Shown: positions 45,239-52,498 of the stretch, piece by piece
Layout: the number at the start of each line of letters is the position of its first letter
Position numbering within the stretch: the stretch's first letter is position 1
NCBI GenBank assembly: GCA_040772685.1
Contig: JAXGXQ010000002.1
Location: 248,001 to 312,000, forward strand
Source: JAXGXQ01 sp040772685
GTDB taxonomy: Bacteria > Bacillota > Clostridia > Saccharofermentanales > UBA5734
Direction: 5' to 3'
DNA: 64,000 nt
Notes under the pieces: generated by a model
The model's database searches: none
What the model was told of the DNA's origin: nothing
The model's input: the letters and a program-made list of their open reading frames with translations, nothing else
Program-made: the position numbers and the translations under genes

Positions 45239-45911
45239 TTATGCTCTCCTGCAGCCGCACAGCAGCAATATTGATTACAAATGAAAGCACTAACAGTACC
45301 GCTCCCATCTGAATTGCACCGGCGAAGTTGCCTTTGCTGGTTTCCAGCATTATTGCTGTCGTCATCACACGAGTTTTACCGGCAATATTGCCGCCAACCA
45401 TCATTACCGCACCTACTTCGGAAATTGCCCGGCCAAAACCGGAAAGCAAGACGGTTATCAACGCCAGTCTGCATTCCCAGAAAAGTAGGGCATACTCCTG
45501 GCGTCGGTTGAGCCCCAGACCTGAAACAGTTTCCAACAGCTGAGGCCTTTTGGCCTCAACTGCTGAAAGTGTCAGGCTGGTAACAATAGGAAAAATCAGA
45601 ATAAACTGGGCAATGACCATTGCCGGCAGACTAAACAGCAGGCTCAGGCTGCCTAGTGGTCCGCTGCGCGAAAGGAGCAGAAAAACGAAAAGGCCGGCAA
45701 CGACAGGCGGCAGACTCATAAAGGTCTGGATGACTCTTCGAAGCATGCGTTTACCGGAGAACTGGCGGGAGGCAATCAACACTCCCGCCGGTATTCCAAA
45801 CAGGGCCGCAAGACTTGTACTCAGTACGGTCATCAAAATGGTCAGCCAGAGGATTCGGAGCATTTCCATATCAGGCAGTAACACCATCATAATTGAATAG
45901 AGGTTCTCCAT
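45231..45911 (-). CDS. tupB: Tungstate ABC transporter permease
   Basis: 226 residues with five to six membrane helices. The inner-membrane coupling motif for the ATPase is ISEVGAVMMVGGNIAGKTRVMTT-like (EAA loop, about 165). Its start lies inside the end of tupA. ATG 45911 gives the usual distance to the first helix; ATG 45926 and 45890 are alternatives, and none has a strong ribosome site. Translational coupling to tupA is likely. Confidence 0.9.
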   Translation of the reverse strand: MENLYSIMMVLLPDMEMLRILWLTILMTVLSTSLAALFGIPAGVLIASRQFSGKRMLRRVIQTFMSLPPVVAGLFVFLLLSRSGPLGSLSLLFSLPAMVIAQFILIFPIVTSLTLSAVEAKRPQLLETVSGLGLNRRQEYALLFWECRLALITVLLSGFGRAISEVGAVMMVGGNIAGKTRVMTTAIMLETSKGNFAGAIQMGAVLLVLSFVINIAAVRLQESIND

Positions 45912-46695
45912 ATTTTTCTGTGCCATATTTTTCTATAAATGTTTTAGCCTCATCACTTAGCATAAATTCAATGAACGCTTTAGCGCCATCGGTATTGATT
46001 CCGTCGTGCTTTTCAGGATTTACTCCGATCAGTGAATAGGTATTCTTTAGATCATCAGACTGCCCAAGCAGAACAGCCAGTTTCGTTTGCTCCCGGGTCG
46101 CGAGATAAGTTGACTGATCAGTTAGAACACATGCTTCCATTTCAGCGGCCATCGTCAGACAAGGCCCCATACCTTTGCCGGCAGAATTGTACCACTCGCC
46201 TTTTGGCTTTACTCCTGATTTATCCCAGATTTTCACTTCAGCTTTGTGGGTGCCGGAATCATCACCTCTGGAAATAAAAGGTGTTTTGGAATCAGCAATA
46301 AGCCGGAAAGCCTCCGCAGCTGATTTGGCGCCTTTAATCCCGGCTGGATCAGTCTCAGGACCGGCAATAACGAAATAGTTGTGCATGAAAGGGATTCGTT
46401 TGACACCAAAACCAGCTGAGATAAATTCATCTTCAGCAGTCTTGGCATGAACCAGAAGTACATCGGCATCGCCGGTTTCACCCAGCTTGATGGCGGCTCC
46501 GGTACCGTTGGCAACGATTTCGAGTTGGTATCCGGATTTTTCTTCGAACATCTTTTCCAGTTCTGGTAACAAGCCGGAATCGTTCACGCTCGTGGTTGTG
46601 GAAAGACGGACAACCGGATTCTTTACCGTGGCGGGTGCACAGGCGGTAAAGAGCAACGCAAACAAGATCAGGACCACTGAAAGGACTTTTTTCAT
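45871..46695 (-). CDS. tupA: Tungstate-binding lipoprotein
   Basis: 274 residues. The signal peptide has the lipobox LFTAC (Cys about 19). The oxyanion site motif RLSTTTSVNDSGLL (about 30) is the TupA hallmark; further ligand regions are NGTGAAIKLGETGDADVLLVH and SRGDDSGTHKAE. It captures tungstate outside the cell and heads the reverse cofactor operon. AAGGAGAAGG precedes the ATG. A structured leader resembling the Moco/Tuco RNA lies directly upstream. Confidence 0.94.
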   Translation of the reverse strand: MKKVLSVVLILFALLFTACAPATVKNPVVRLSTTTSVNDSGLLPELEKMFEEKSGYQLEIVANGTGAAIKLGETGDADVLLVHAKTAEDEFISAGFGVKRIPFMHNYFVIAGPETDPAGIKGAKSAAEAFRLIADSKTPFISRGDDSGTHKAEVKIWDKSGVKPKGEWYNSAGKGMGPCLTMAAEMEACVLTDQSTYLATREQTKLAVLLGQSDDLKNTYSLIGVNPEKHDGINTDGAKAFIEFMLSDEAKTFIEKYGTEKYGEPLFNYDGVTA

Positions 46696-46710
46696 ACCTT
46701 CTCCTTTTCA

Positions 46711-46800
46711 CAATGGAAGGCGGCAACGTTTCCATTGCCACCCCGGTCTGCAGGCATGTCAGCTTCTGATTTAGCTCAACAGACTCGAAGTCGGGATTCT
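46711..46800 (-). ncRNA. Candidate Moco/Tuco-type riboswitch upstream of tupA
   Basis: On the minus strand the leader folds as follows. ATCCCG pairs with CGGGGT, GTCTG pairs with CAGAC, and an inner AGCT/AGCT pair lies between. A final hairpin GGCAATG-GAAA-CGTTGCC is closed by a GNRA tetraloop and followed by GCCTTCC. The final hairpin and flanking GCC resemble the conserved 3' part of the molybdenum/tungsten cofactor RNA as I recall it. The place, directly before a tungstate import and cofactor operon, fits. The ribosome site of tupA follows closely, so control may be at translation. A minus-strand TACAAT at 46809-46814 is a possible -10 box placing the start at the 5' edge. Confidence 0.6.
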
Positions 46801-46907
46801 TAAAGTGTATTGTAACCCAAAAACAGACACTATGTTGCTAATGCAATAATATTCTGGCAGAATTTTTCAGAAGCAAAAAATGATATTACGGAAGAGGAGC
46901 GTTTTCT

Positions 46908-47396
46908 ATGTTTCGGATCGCAGTACTGACAATAAGCGACAAAGGCGCAGCCCGCCTGCGTGAGGATGCCAGCGGGCCGTTGATTGTGGAGAAAACAGCA
47001 GAAATCGGTAAGGTTGTCCTCAAGTCAATCCTTCCGGATGATCGCGCTCTGATCGCAGCAGAACTACGTCGCATTTGTGATCAGGATCAGGCTGACCTTA
47101 TTCTCACAACCGGCGGTACCGGATTTTCCCCGCGGGATGTGACACCGGAAGCAACCGCTGACGTTATTGACCGCCCTGCTCCCGGCATACCGGAGGCAAT
47201 AAGGGCACGCAGCCTGTCGATAACCGATAAGGCGTTGCTTTCGCGTGCTATAGCTGGTATCCGCGGCCGGACTTTGATTATTAACCTGCCTGGCAGCCCC
47301 AAAGCTGTCGGCGAGAGCCTTGAGGTTGTTCTGCCGGTGCTGACGCACGCTCTGGGAATTTTGACCGGCCAGGAAGATGAGTGCGGTCGGATCTGA
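46908..47396 (+). CDS. mogA: MogA/MoaB-family molybdopterin adenylyltransferase
   Basis: 162 residues. Activates the pterin cofactor by adenylation before metal insertion by MoeA. Visible motifs: RIAVLTISDKGAARLREDASG at the start (with the Asp for substrate), LILTTGGTGFSPRDVTPEAT near 65 and LIINLPGSPKAVGE near 123. It is divergent from tupA, with a good AGAGGAG site, and completes the cofactor set. Confidence 0.93.
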   Translation: MFRIAVLTISDKGAARLREDASGPLIVEKTAEIGKVVLKSILPDDRALIAAELRRICDQDQADLILTTGGTGFSPRDVTPEATADVIDRPAPGIPEAIRARSLSITDKALLSRAIAGIRGRTLIINLPGSPKAVGESLEVVLPVLTHALGILTGQEDECGRI

Positions 47397-47471
47397 TAGA
47401 TAAGATTAATTTATTTGATTCAGTCGTTTTTATTTCTCATAGATTCGCTGCTGTCTGAGCTTTGAAAGGCA

Positions 47472-47508
47472 TATAATGGCAGCAGAGATATTCTATAACA
47501 CAATATCT
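47472..47508 (+). promoter_or_regulatory. -10 box and inverted repeat before the fumarase genes
   Basis: TATAAT at 47472-47477 has no good -35 box. Directly after it, AGATATT (47486-47492) and AATATCT (47502-47508) form an inverted repeat with a nine-base gap, in the position of an operator or leader hairpin. Confidence 0.4.
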
Positions 47509-47523
47509 ATGACGGAGGCAGCC

Positions 47524-48369
47524 ATGACTCGAATCCTGAACACGGAAGTCCTGATACCTGAGATCAAGCAGCTAAGTATGCAGGCTTGTTTTGAACTCAA
47601 TGACAATGTTATTGATGCTTTTAGAGCTGCTTTGGCAAAAGAAGAATCGCCCTACAGTAGAGAAACACTGCAACTGTTGATCGAAAATGCTGAATTCGCC
47701 AAACTTGAACAGGTGGCCTGCTGCCATGATACGGGCTCAGCTGTTGTTTTGCTGGAGATCGGTCAGGAAGTTGCCTGGGAAGGTATGTCCTTAAAAGAGG
47801 CTGTCGATGAGGGGATCCGGCGAGGGTATGACGAAGGTTATCTGCGTAAATCGATGGTGGCAGATCCTCTGGACAGAGTCAACACCGGCGACAACACGCC
47901 CGCGATTCTGCACACCGAAATCGTCAACGGTGACAAAGTGACAATAACTGTTATGCCCAAGGGCGGCGGCAGCGAGAACATGGGTGCTTTTAGCACACTG
48001 ATGCCAGGCGACGGGATTGCAGGCGTTAAGCGATTTGTTCTGGAAACGATCCAGTCAGCCGGCGGCAAAACCTGCCCGCCGATTATAGTCGGCGTTGGAA
48101 TTGGCGGCACCATGGACTACTGTGCCTGGATTGCCAAGAAAGCATTGCTGCGTCCAATTGGAAAACGGCATGAAAAACCGCTTTATGCGCAACTGGAAGA
48201 AGAACTTTTGGACGAAATCAATCAGACCGGCATCGGCACACTGGGAATGGGCGGTACAGTAACTGCGCTCGATGTGCATATTGAATACTATCCCTGCCAT
48301 ATTACCGCTTTGCCGGTTGCTGTGAACCTGCAATGCCATGCCAGCCGGCACGCCAGCAAGACGATTTAG
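47524..48369 (+). CDS. Fumarate hydratase/L-tartrate dehydratase alpha subunit
   Basis: 281 residues. N-terminal part of the oxygen-sensitive class I hydro-lyases with a [4Fe-4S] cluster. Cluster cysteines are expected in VACCHDTGSA (about 60), TCPPIIVGVGIGG (about 185) and later. The class cannot be told apart by eye as fumarase or tartrate dehydratase. The start at 47524 follows ACGGAGG; an earlier in-frame ATG lacks a site. The beta subunit gene begins 12 bases after its stop. Confidence 0.9.
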   Translation: MTRILNTEVLIPEIKQLSMQACFELNDNVIDAFRAALAKEESPYSRETLQLLIENAEFAKLEQVACCHDTGSAVVLLEIGQEVAWEGMSLKEAVDEGIRRGYDEGYLRKSMVADPLDRVNTGDNTPAILHTEIVNGDKVTITVMPKGGGSENMGAFSTLMPGDGIAGVKRFVLETIQSAGGKTCPPIIVGVGIGGTMDYCAWIAKKALLRPIGKRHEKPLYAQLEEELLDEINQTGIGTLGMGGTVTALDVHIEYYPCHITALPVAVNLQCHASRHASKTI

Positions 48370-48381
48370 GGGGAAGAAGAA

Positions 48382-48933
48382 ATGAAGGAATACCATATCA
48401 GCCTGCCTCTGGATCGGGACGAAATCAAAAAACTTGAAATCGGTGATGTGCTTTACCTGACTGGTGATGTTTTTACGGCCCGCGATGCTGCTCACAAAAG
48501 GTTCCAGGAACTGAGCGACGCAGGCAAAGAACTGCCGATAGATATTAATGGCCAGACCATTTTCTACGCCGGCCCCTGCCCGACAAAGCCAGGCCGGACG
48601 ATGGGTTCAATCGCGCCGACAACGAGCATGCGTATCGACGGTTTTGTCGAGATGATGTTCCAGCATGGCATGATCGCCATGATCGGTAAAGGTGACCGGG
48701 CGGATTATGTTGCTGATTTGTGCAAGCAATATGGCGGTTTGTATCTACTCAGTATAGGCGGCGCTTCGGCTCTGATTTCGAATCAGGTTAAATCCTGCGA
48801 AGTTGTGGCCTACGAAGACCTGGGAACAGAATCGATAAAGCGCCTTAGAGTGGAAAATCTGAGGGTAATTGTTGGTATTGATACCAAAGGGCAATCATTC
48901 CAAAAACGTGAAATAGCGAAGTACAAAAAGTGA
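48382..48933 (+). CDS. Fumarate hydratase/L-tartrate dehydratase beta subunit
   Basis: 183 residues. Contains the signature YAGPCPTKPGRTMGSIAPTT (about 55) and SIGGASALIS near 128, typical of the C-terminal subunit of the two-part class I enzyme. It works with the alpha subunit upstream. Confidence 0.92.
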   Translation: MKEYHISLPLDRDEIKKLEIGDVLYLTGDVFTARDAAHKRFQELSDAGKELPIDINGQTIFYAGPCPTKPGRTMGSIAPTTSMRIDGFVEMMFQHGMIAMIGKGDRADYVADLCKQYGGLYLLSIGGASALISNQVKSCEVVAYEDLGTESIKRLRVENLRVIVGIDTKGQSFQKREIAKYKK

Positions 48934-49010
48934 AAAGCAAAAAACCAAAACAAAAGTATCATAAAGAAAAAATCTAAATTTATATTTTGAAGAAAAGTGA
49001 AAAAAGTGAT

Positions 49011-49048
49011 TTTGCTGTTCATGACTTCATGAACAGCAAAGTCTTTTT
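49011..49048 (+). terminator. Intrinsic terminator after the fumarase genes
   Basis: TTTGCTGTTCAT (49011-49022) pairs with ATGAACAGCAAA (49029-49040) around GACTTC, and a T-rich tail follows. The rest of 48934-49309 holds no gene; a TTGACA near 49076 lacks a convincing -10 partner. Confidence 0.9.
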
Positions 49049-49309
49049 ATGCCTGTAATCTGGCATCTCCGCAACTTTGACAGTTAATAATATGTTTTAA
49101 ATTTGCATTTAATTTCGAACTAAAACCGACACCTCTCGCTGTCATAATAACAACAGTTAGCGGCATTCAGTAGCTGTAAAAAAAAGTACTGATTACCGTG
49201 TACTGCGAAAACCAAGCTGTTGCAGCTTAAAACAAGTCAGCAGTGGAAAATTGCATGCCTAATGAAATATTTTCCTTTATAGCTATTTTTGTACAGTGAG
49301 GTGCTGAAA

Positions 49310-49933
49310 ATGGATGATGATAGAAACAGAACTCCAATCGCGGAAGAAGATCGCCCGATCCCGAAGAGGATCGATGACGAAATCGATAACCGGATTGATG
49401 AGAAAATTGATGAGCGCATGATGGAAGAACGAGCAGACAAATTTGCCCGTGAACAAGCTGATCGTGCTGAGGCAGAACAGGCAGTTCTGGCTGAGCGTGA
49501 GAGGGCTGAACTGGCTGAGAAAGAACGTCTTGCCAGAGCGGCCGCTGAAAGCCGTCATCTGGACGATCGGACAGACCGTATGGCTTCCGACAGACTGGCC
49601 AGTGATCGTGCTGAGAAGGTAGCGGATGCCGTACGACCCGAACGTACATATGCACCCCGGGCAAGCCGGTTTATTTACTGGGTGCTCGGAGTGGTCGAAG
49701 TGCTGCTGGGTTTACGCTTGGTTTTACGACTGGTTGACGCCAACGACGGCAATGCGATTGTCTCCCTTATTTATGGGATTAGTGATGTACTGATTGTCCC
49801 GTTCCGTGGCATAATCGCCCAGTCACAGGCGCCGGGGTTCGATGTTCAAACCTTGGTAGCTATGGTCGGGTACGCCATTATTGGTGTTGCTTTGGCAAAG
49901 CTGATTGATGTCCTGACACCCAACCGCTATTAA
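49310..49933 (+). CDS. YggT-family membrane protein with charged coiled-coil head
   Basis: 207 residues. The first 110 are highly charged (repeated Glu/Arg/Asp/Ala, such as AEAEQAVLAERERAELAEKERL) and predicted to form a long helix. Two membrane segments follow (about 127-145 and 180-198) with YggT-like features between, including LYGISDVLIVPFRG-like sequence. YggT proteins are small and poorly understood; the added charged head is unusual. Start at 49310 follows GAGGTG. Confidence 0.8.
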   Translation: MDDDRNRTPIAEEDRPIPKRIDDEIDNRIDEKIDERMMEERADKFAREQADRAEAEQAVLAERERAELAEKERLARAAAESRHLDDRTDRMASDRLASDRAEKVADAVRPERTYAPRASRFIYWVLGVVEVLLGLRLVLRLVDANDGNAIVSLIYGISDVLIVPFRGIIAQSQAPGFDVQTLVAMVGYAIIGVALAKLIDVLTPNRY

Positions 49934-49955
49934 AAACTGAATATTTAGATAACTG

Positions 49956-49996
49956 ACGGCGGGTACTGGCAAATGCTGGTACCCGCCGTTTTTTTC
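49956..49996 (+). terminator. Intrinsic terminator after the YggT-like gene
   Basis: ACGGCGGGTAC (49956-49966) pairs with GTACCCGCCGT, followed by seven T residues. Confidence 0.93.
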
Positions 49997-50039
49997 AGGC
50001 TGATACCATGGTTGTCCTTGACTTATTTTGAATTCCAGG

Positions 50040-50208
50040 CAAAATATATATTGTCGTTGGCTGAAGCCGCGAAAAAAACAGTATCGATTTAGCGGCTGAA
50101 GCTGTGAATTCAAATTTTTTATTTACCGATAGGCTATAAACATACATACCGCGATAAGCAAAAATTATTAGTAGAATCATTCTGAAATGAATTGCTATGC
50201 CATGAAGG
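50040..50208 (+). ncRNA. Structured leader of unknown class before the ECF gene
   Basis: Between an upstream terminator and the attenuator hairpin at 50209 lies an AT-rich leader. It has AGCCGC/GCGGCT pairing, two copies of GGCTGAAGC and a GCC/GGC alternative pairing next to the terminator stem. I looked for FMN, TPP, cobalamin, tetrahydrofolate and preQ1 consensus features and did not find a convincing match. It may be a riboswitch of another class or a leader sensing a protein. Confidence 0.4.
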
Positions 50209-50244
50209 CGTTTGCCACCTGTGAACAGGGCGGACGTTTTTTTT
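50209..50244 (+). terminator. Attenuator-type terminator adjacent to the ECF gene ribosome site
   Basis: Stem of 50209-50215 with 50230-50236, a two-base bulge (50216-50217), then 50218-50221 with 50226-50229, followed by eight T residues (50237-50244). GGAGGAG begins six bases later, and ATG at 50260. A terminator placed between leader and gene is the usual layout of transcription attenuation. Confidence 0.8.
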
Positions 50245-50259
50245 ATTATGGAGGAGCAA

Positions 50260-50799
50260 ATGCAACGTATTACAACCCGCACCATGGTTCTTTCGGCCTT
50301 TTTCATTGCACTCGGTATCTTATTGCCGTTTATAACCGGCCAAATACCTGCTATAGGCAGTCGTTTACTGCCCATGCATATTCCTGTCCTTTTAGCCGGC
50401 TTCATTTGTGGCGGCCCTGCCGGAGCCTTAGTAGGCTTGGTCACGCCTCTTTTGCGTAGTTTGCTTTTCGGGTTTCCACCTATATTTCCAACGGCGCTGG
50501 CGATGGCTTTTGAACTGGCGGCGTATGGCTTTGTCAGCGGACAAGTGTATCGATTGCTGCCGAAAAAGCCAATCAATATTTATCTCAGTCTTTTTGCTGC
50601 ATTGATCGCTGGGCGGATTGTGTGGGGAGTAGTGAGCTGGGTTCTCTTTTCCCTAACAGGCTCAGCTTTTACTTGGCAAATATTCGCTGCCGGGGCGGTA
50701 ATCAACGCTTTACCGGGGCTTGCGATCCAGATAGTCCTGATTCCTTTGATAATCATGGCTTTACAACGTGCGAGGATATTTGAATTTGAAAGGCTCTGA
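50260..50799 (+). CDS. ECF transporter S component
   Basis: 179 residues with about five to six membrane helices. The segment LPMHIPVLLAGFICGGPAGA near residue 30 is typical of substrate-binding S components that share an energising EcfAAT module. The substrate is not evident; vitamin or nucleobase-like compounds are usual. It is followed by a P-loop kinase gene that overlaps its 3' end, suggesting uptake and trapping by phosphorylation. The start at 50260 has GGAGGAG. Confidence 0.85.
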   Translation: MQRITTRTMVLSAFFIALGILLPFITGQIPAIGSRLLPMHIPVLLAGFICGGPAGALVGLVTPLLRSLLFGFPPIFPTALAMAFELAAYGFVSGQVYRLLPKKPINIYLSLFAALIAGRIVWGVVSWVLFSLTGSAFTWQIFAAGAVINALPGLAIQIVLIPLIIMALQRARIFEFERL

Positions 50800-51946
50800 A
50801 GCATTAAAGCAAATTATCAGACAGCAGATAGAACGTTATCCTGTGCTCCAGATCCAGGATCTACTGAAGCTATTACACCAAAATGCTTTTGGTGGTGGCC
50901 ATCTGGTTACAGATGAACCTGCAAGCTTAGAACGCCTGAACCAGGAAATAAAAGCAACAGCCGAGACTAAAATAAATGCCGATTCTGAACCGGTTTCAAC
51001 TCCTAATTCTACAGCTGATCGAGCTGATGTAACTTCTGGCATCAGTGGGTTTGATAAACGCTTTGAACCTATTGGCAATGGCCTGTGCCGACTTAATCTC
51101 GCGGGCATCGAACAGGACGGAATTGATGTACGTACTATCAATCGTTTTTTTGTTTTGTCAGCAGCAGCTATTACGGATGGGGAAGAGCAGTTTAAACAAA
51201 ATTTGTTGATTTTTCGCCAGATGATTGCCAGTAACGAGGTCGATTTTTCTGAACAACAACTGGAAGCATTGTTGGTAAATTACGATATGGCTACCTGCCC
51301 GCCGTTTAGCCATAGTCAGCAGTATCGGGAAGAGTATCAGCCCGCTTACAGGATCGTTCAGGATATTTACCGCCAGTTTTATGCTGTATTTTGTCGGATT
51401 GATTCTATGTCGCGAATAGCTGATGGCGTACAGCAAAAACTGCGTCTGGCGATTGATGGACCATGTGCCTCCGGGAAAAGTACTTTGGGCAGTTTACTAC
51501 AGCGTGTTTATGATTGCGCGCTGATTCACATGGACCACTTTTTCTTACCGCTGGAAATGAGAACGACAGAGCGCTTTGCAGAACCTGGTGGCAATATTCA
51601 TTACGAAAGGTTCGTCAGAGAAGTTGTCCCAGGTTTGATTGCAGGTACTGCTTTTATTTACCAGGCTTTTGACTGTTCTACAATGCAGTTGGGAGCATAC
51701 ATCGAAGTTCCAGCAAAAGACCTGACAGTTGTCGAAGGCGTTTATTGTTTACATCCCGCAATAGAAGCGTGTTATGATTTGAAAATTTTTCTTGATATTT
51801 CACGCAAAGAAAAATTGCGGCGCCTTAAACTTCGTAGTCCAAAACTGTTGGAGCGCTTTGTCACAGAATGGATTCCCCTGGAAGACCTTTATTTTCGCGA
51901 ACTGGTTATCCGTGAAAAGTGTGATTTGGTAATAGAAGCAGGCTGA
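50786..51946 (+). CDS. Uridine-kinase-like P-loop kinase with unknown N-terminal domain
   Basis: About 386 residues. The C-terminal half has Walker A GPCASGKSTL (about 230), then LIHMDHFFLP and a nucleoside-kinase-like layout (phosphoribulokinase/uridine kinase family, which includes uridine, pantothenate and nicotinamide riboside kinases). The N-terminal 210 residues contain LLKLLHQNAFGGGHLV and are not recognised as a known domain. The start is uncertain: TTG at 50786 follows CGAGGA by nine bases; GTG at 50768 is the alternative. It overlaps the ECF gene. The C-terminus ends exactly at the junction with the sodA fragment and may be altered by that event. Confidence 0.78.
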   Translation: MKGSEALKQIIRQQIERYPVLQIQDLLKLLHQNAFGGGHLVTDEPASLERLNQEIKATAETKINADSEPVSTPNSTADRADVTSGISGFDKRFEPIGNGLCRLNLAGIEQDGIDVRTINRFFVLSAAAITDGEEQFKQNLLIFRQMIASNEVDFSEQQLEALLVNYDMATCPPFSHSQQYREEYQPAYRIVQDIYRQFYAVFCRIDSMSRIADGVQQKLRLAIDGPCASGKSTLGSLLQRVYDCALIHMDHFFLPLEMRTTERFAEPGGNIHYERFVREVVPGLIAGTAFIYQAFDCSTMQLGAYIEVPAKDLTVVEGVYCLHPAIEACYDLKIFLDISRKEKLRRLKLRSPKLLERFVTEWIPLEDLYFRELVIREKCDLVIEAG

Positions 51947-52244
51947 GGCGATTGACGAGGCTTTTGGCAGCTTTGACGCTTTCAAAGAGAAATTTGAAGC
52001 TGCTGCTGTAGGTCAGTTTGGCAGCGGTTATGGCTGGCTGGTTAAAGACAAATCAGGCAAACTTGCTATTGAATCAACTTTGAACCAGGGATCGCCGCTT
52101 TCTGATGGCAAAACCCCGCTTTTGACACTCGATGTCTGGGAACATGCTTATTATCTTAAGTATCAAAACCGAGGCCATGAATATGCCAATCAGTTCTGGA
52201 ATGTTGTCAACTGGAAGAAAGTCGCGGAGTATTTTGAAGGCTGA
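51942..52244 (+). pseudogene. sodA: Superoxide dismutase (Fe/Mn) 3' fragment
   Basis: One hundred codons read AEAIDEAFGSFDAFKEKF, then GQFGSGYGWLV, NQGSPLSDGK, LLTLDVWEHAYYLKYQNRG and WNVVNWKKVAEYFEG, then stop. This is the C-terminal half of Fe/Mn superoxide dismutase. The Asp of DVWEH and the His of EHAYY (two of four metal ligands) are kept, but the N-terminal half with the other two His ligands is missing. There is no start codon, and a stop lies four codons upstream in frame. The junction with the kinase gene is at about 51940, so a deletion or recombination joined them. No second sod gene is in the window. Confidence 0.92.
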
Positions 52245-52363
52245 TTTTTTTAGCTGATTGGGAAAACCGTTTATTTTCGACTATACCCTGATCACGATCG
52301 CTTCGGGGCAGTGACACATTGCTTGTGAAGCGCAGATTATTTACGCGAGTTTAAAATAAATGA

Positions 52364-52421
52364 GTCCTGCAACCCTCGCTAAGGTATTAGTTACGAGGTT
52401 CTGCAGGACCCTTTTTTATTG
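52364..52421 (+). terminator. Intrinsic terminator after the sodA fragment
   Basis: GTCCTGCAACCCTCG-like arm at 52364-52378 pairs imperfectly with CGAGGTTCTGCAGGACCC, followed by TTTTTT. It may be the original sodA terminator. Confidence 0.8.
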
Positions 52422-52498
52422 TGGTATTATGAGAAAATCAACACAGTATCATCAAGAAAAAATTTCAGAATCGATTGCATAAGAGGTAGAAGGCTATT

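Noticed and set aside
50040..50244. Known riboswitch (FMN, TPP, cobalamin, tetrahydrofolate, preQ1) before the ECF gene
   Set aside because: None of the conserved cores was found on reading; kept as an unclassified leader only.
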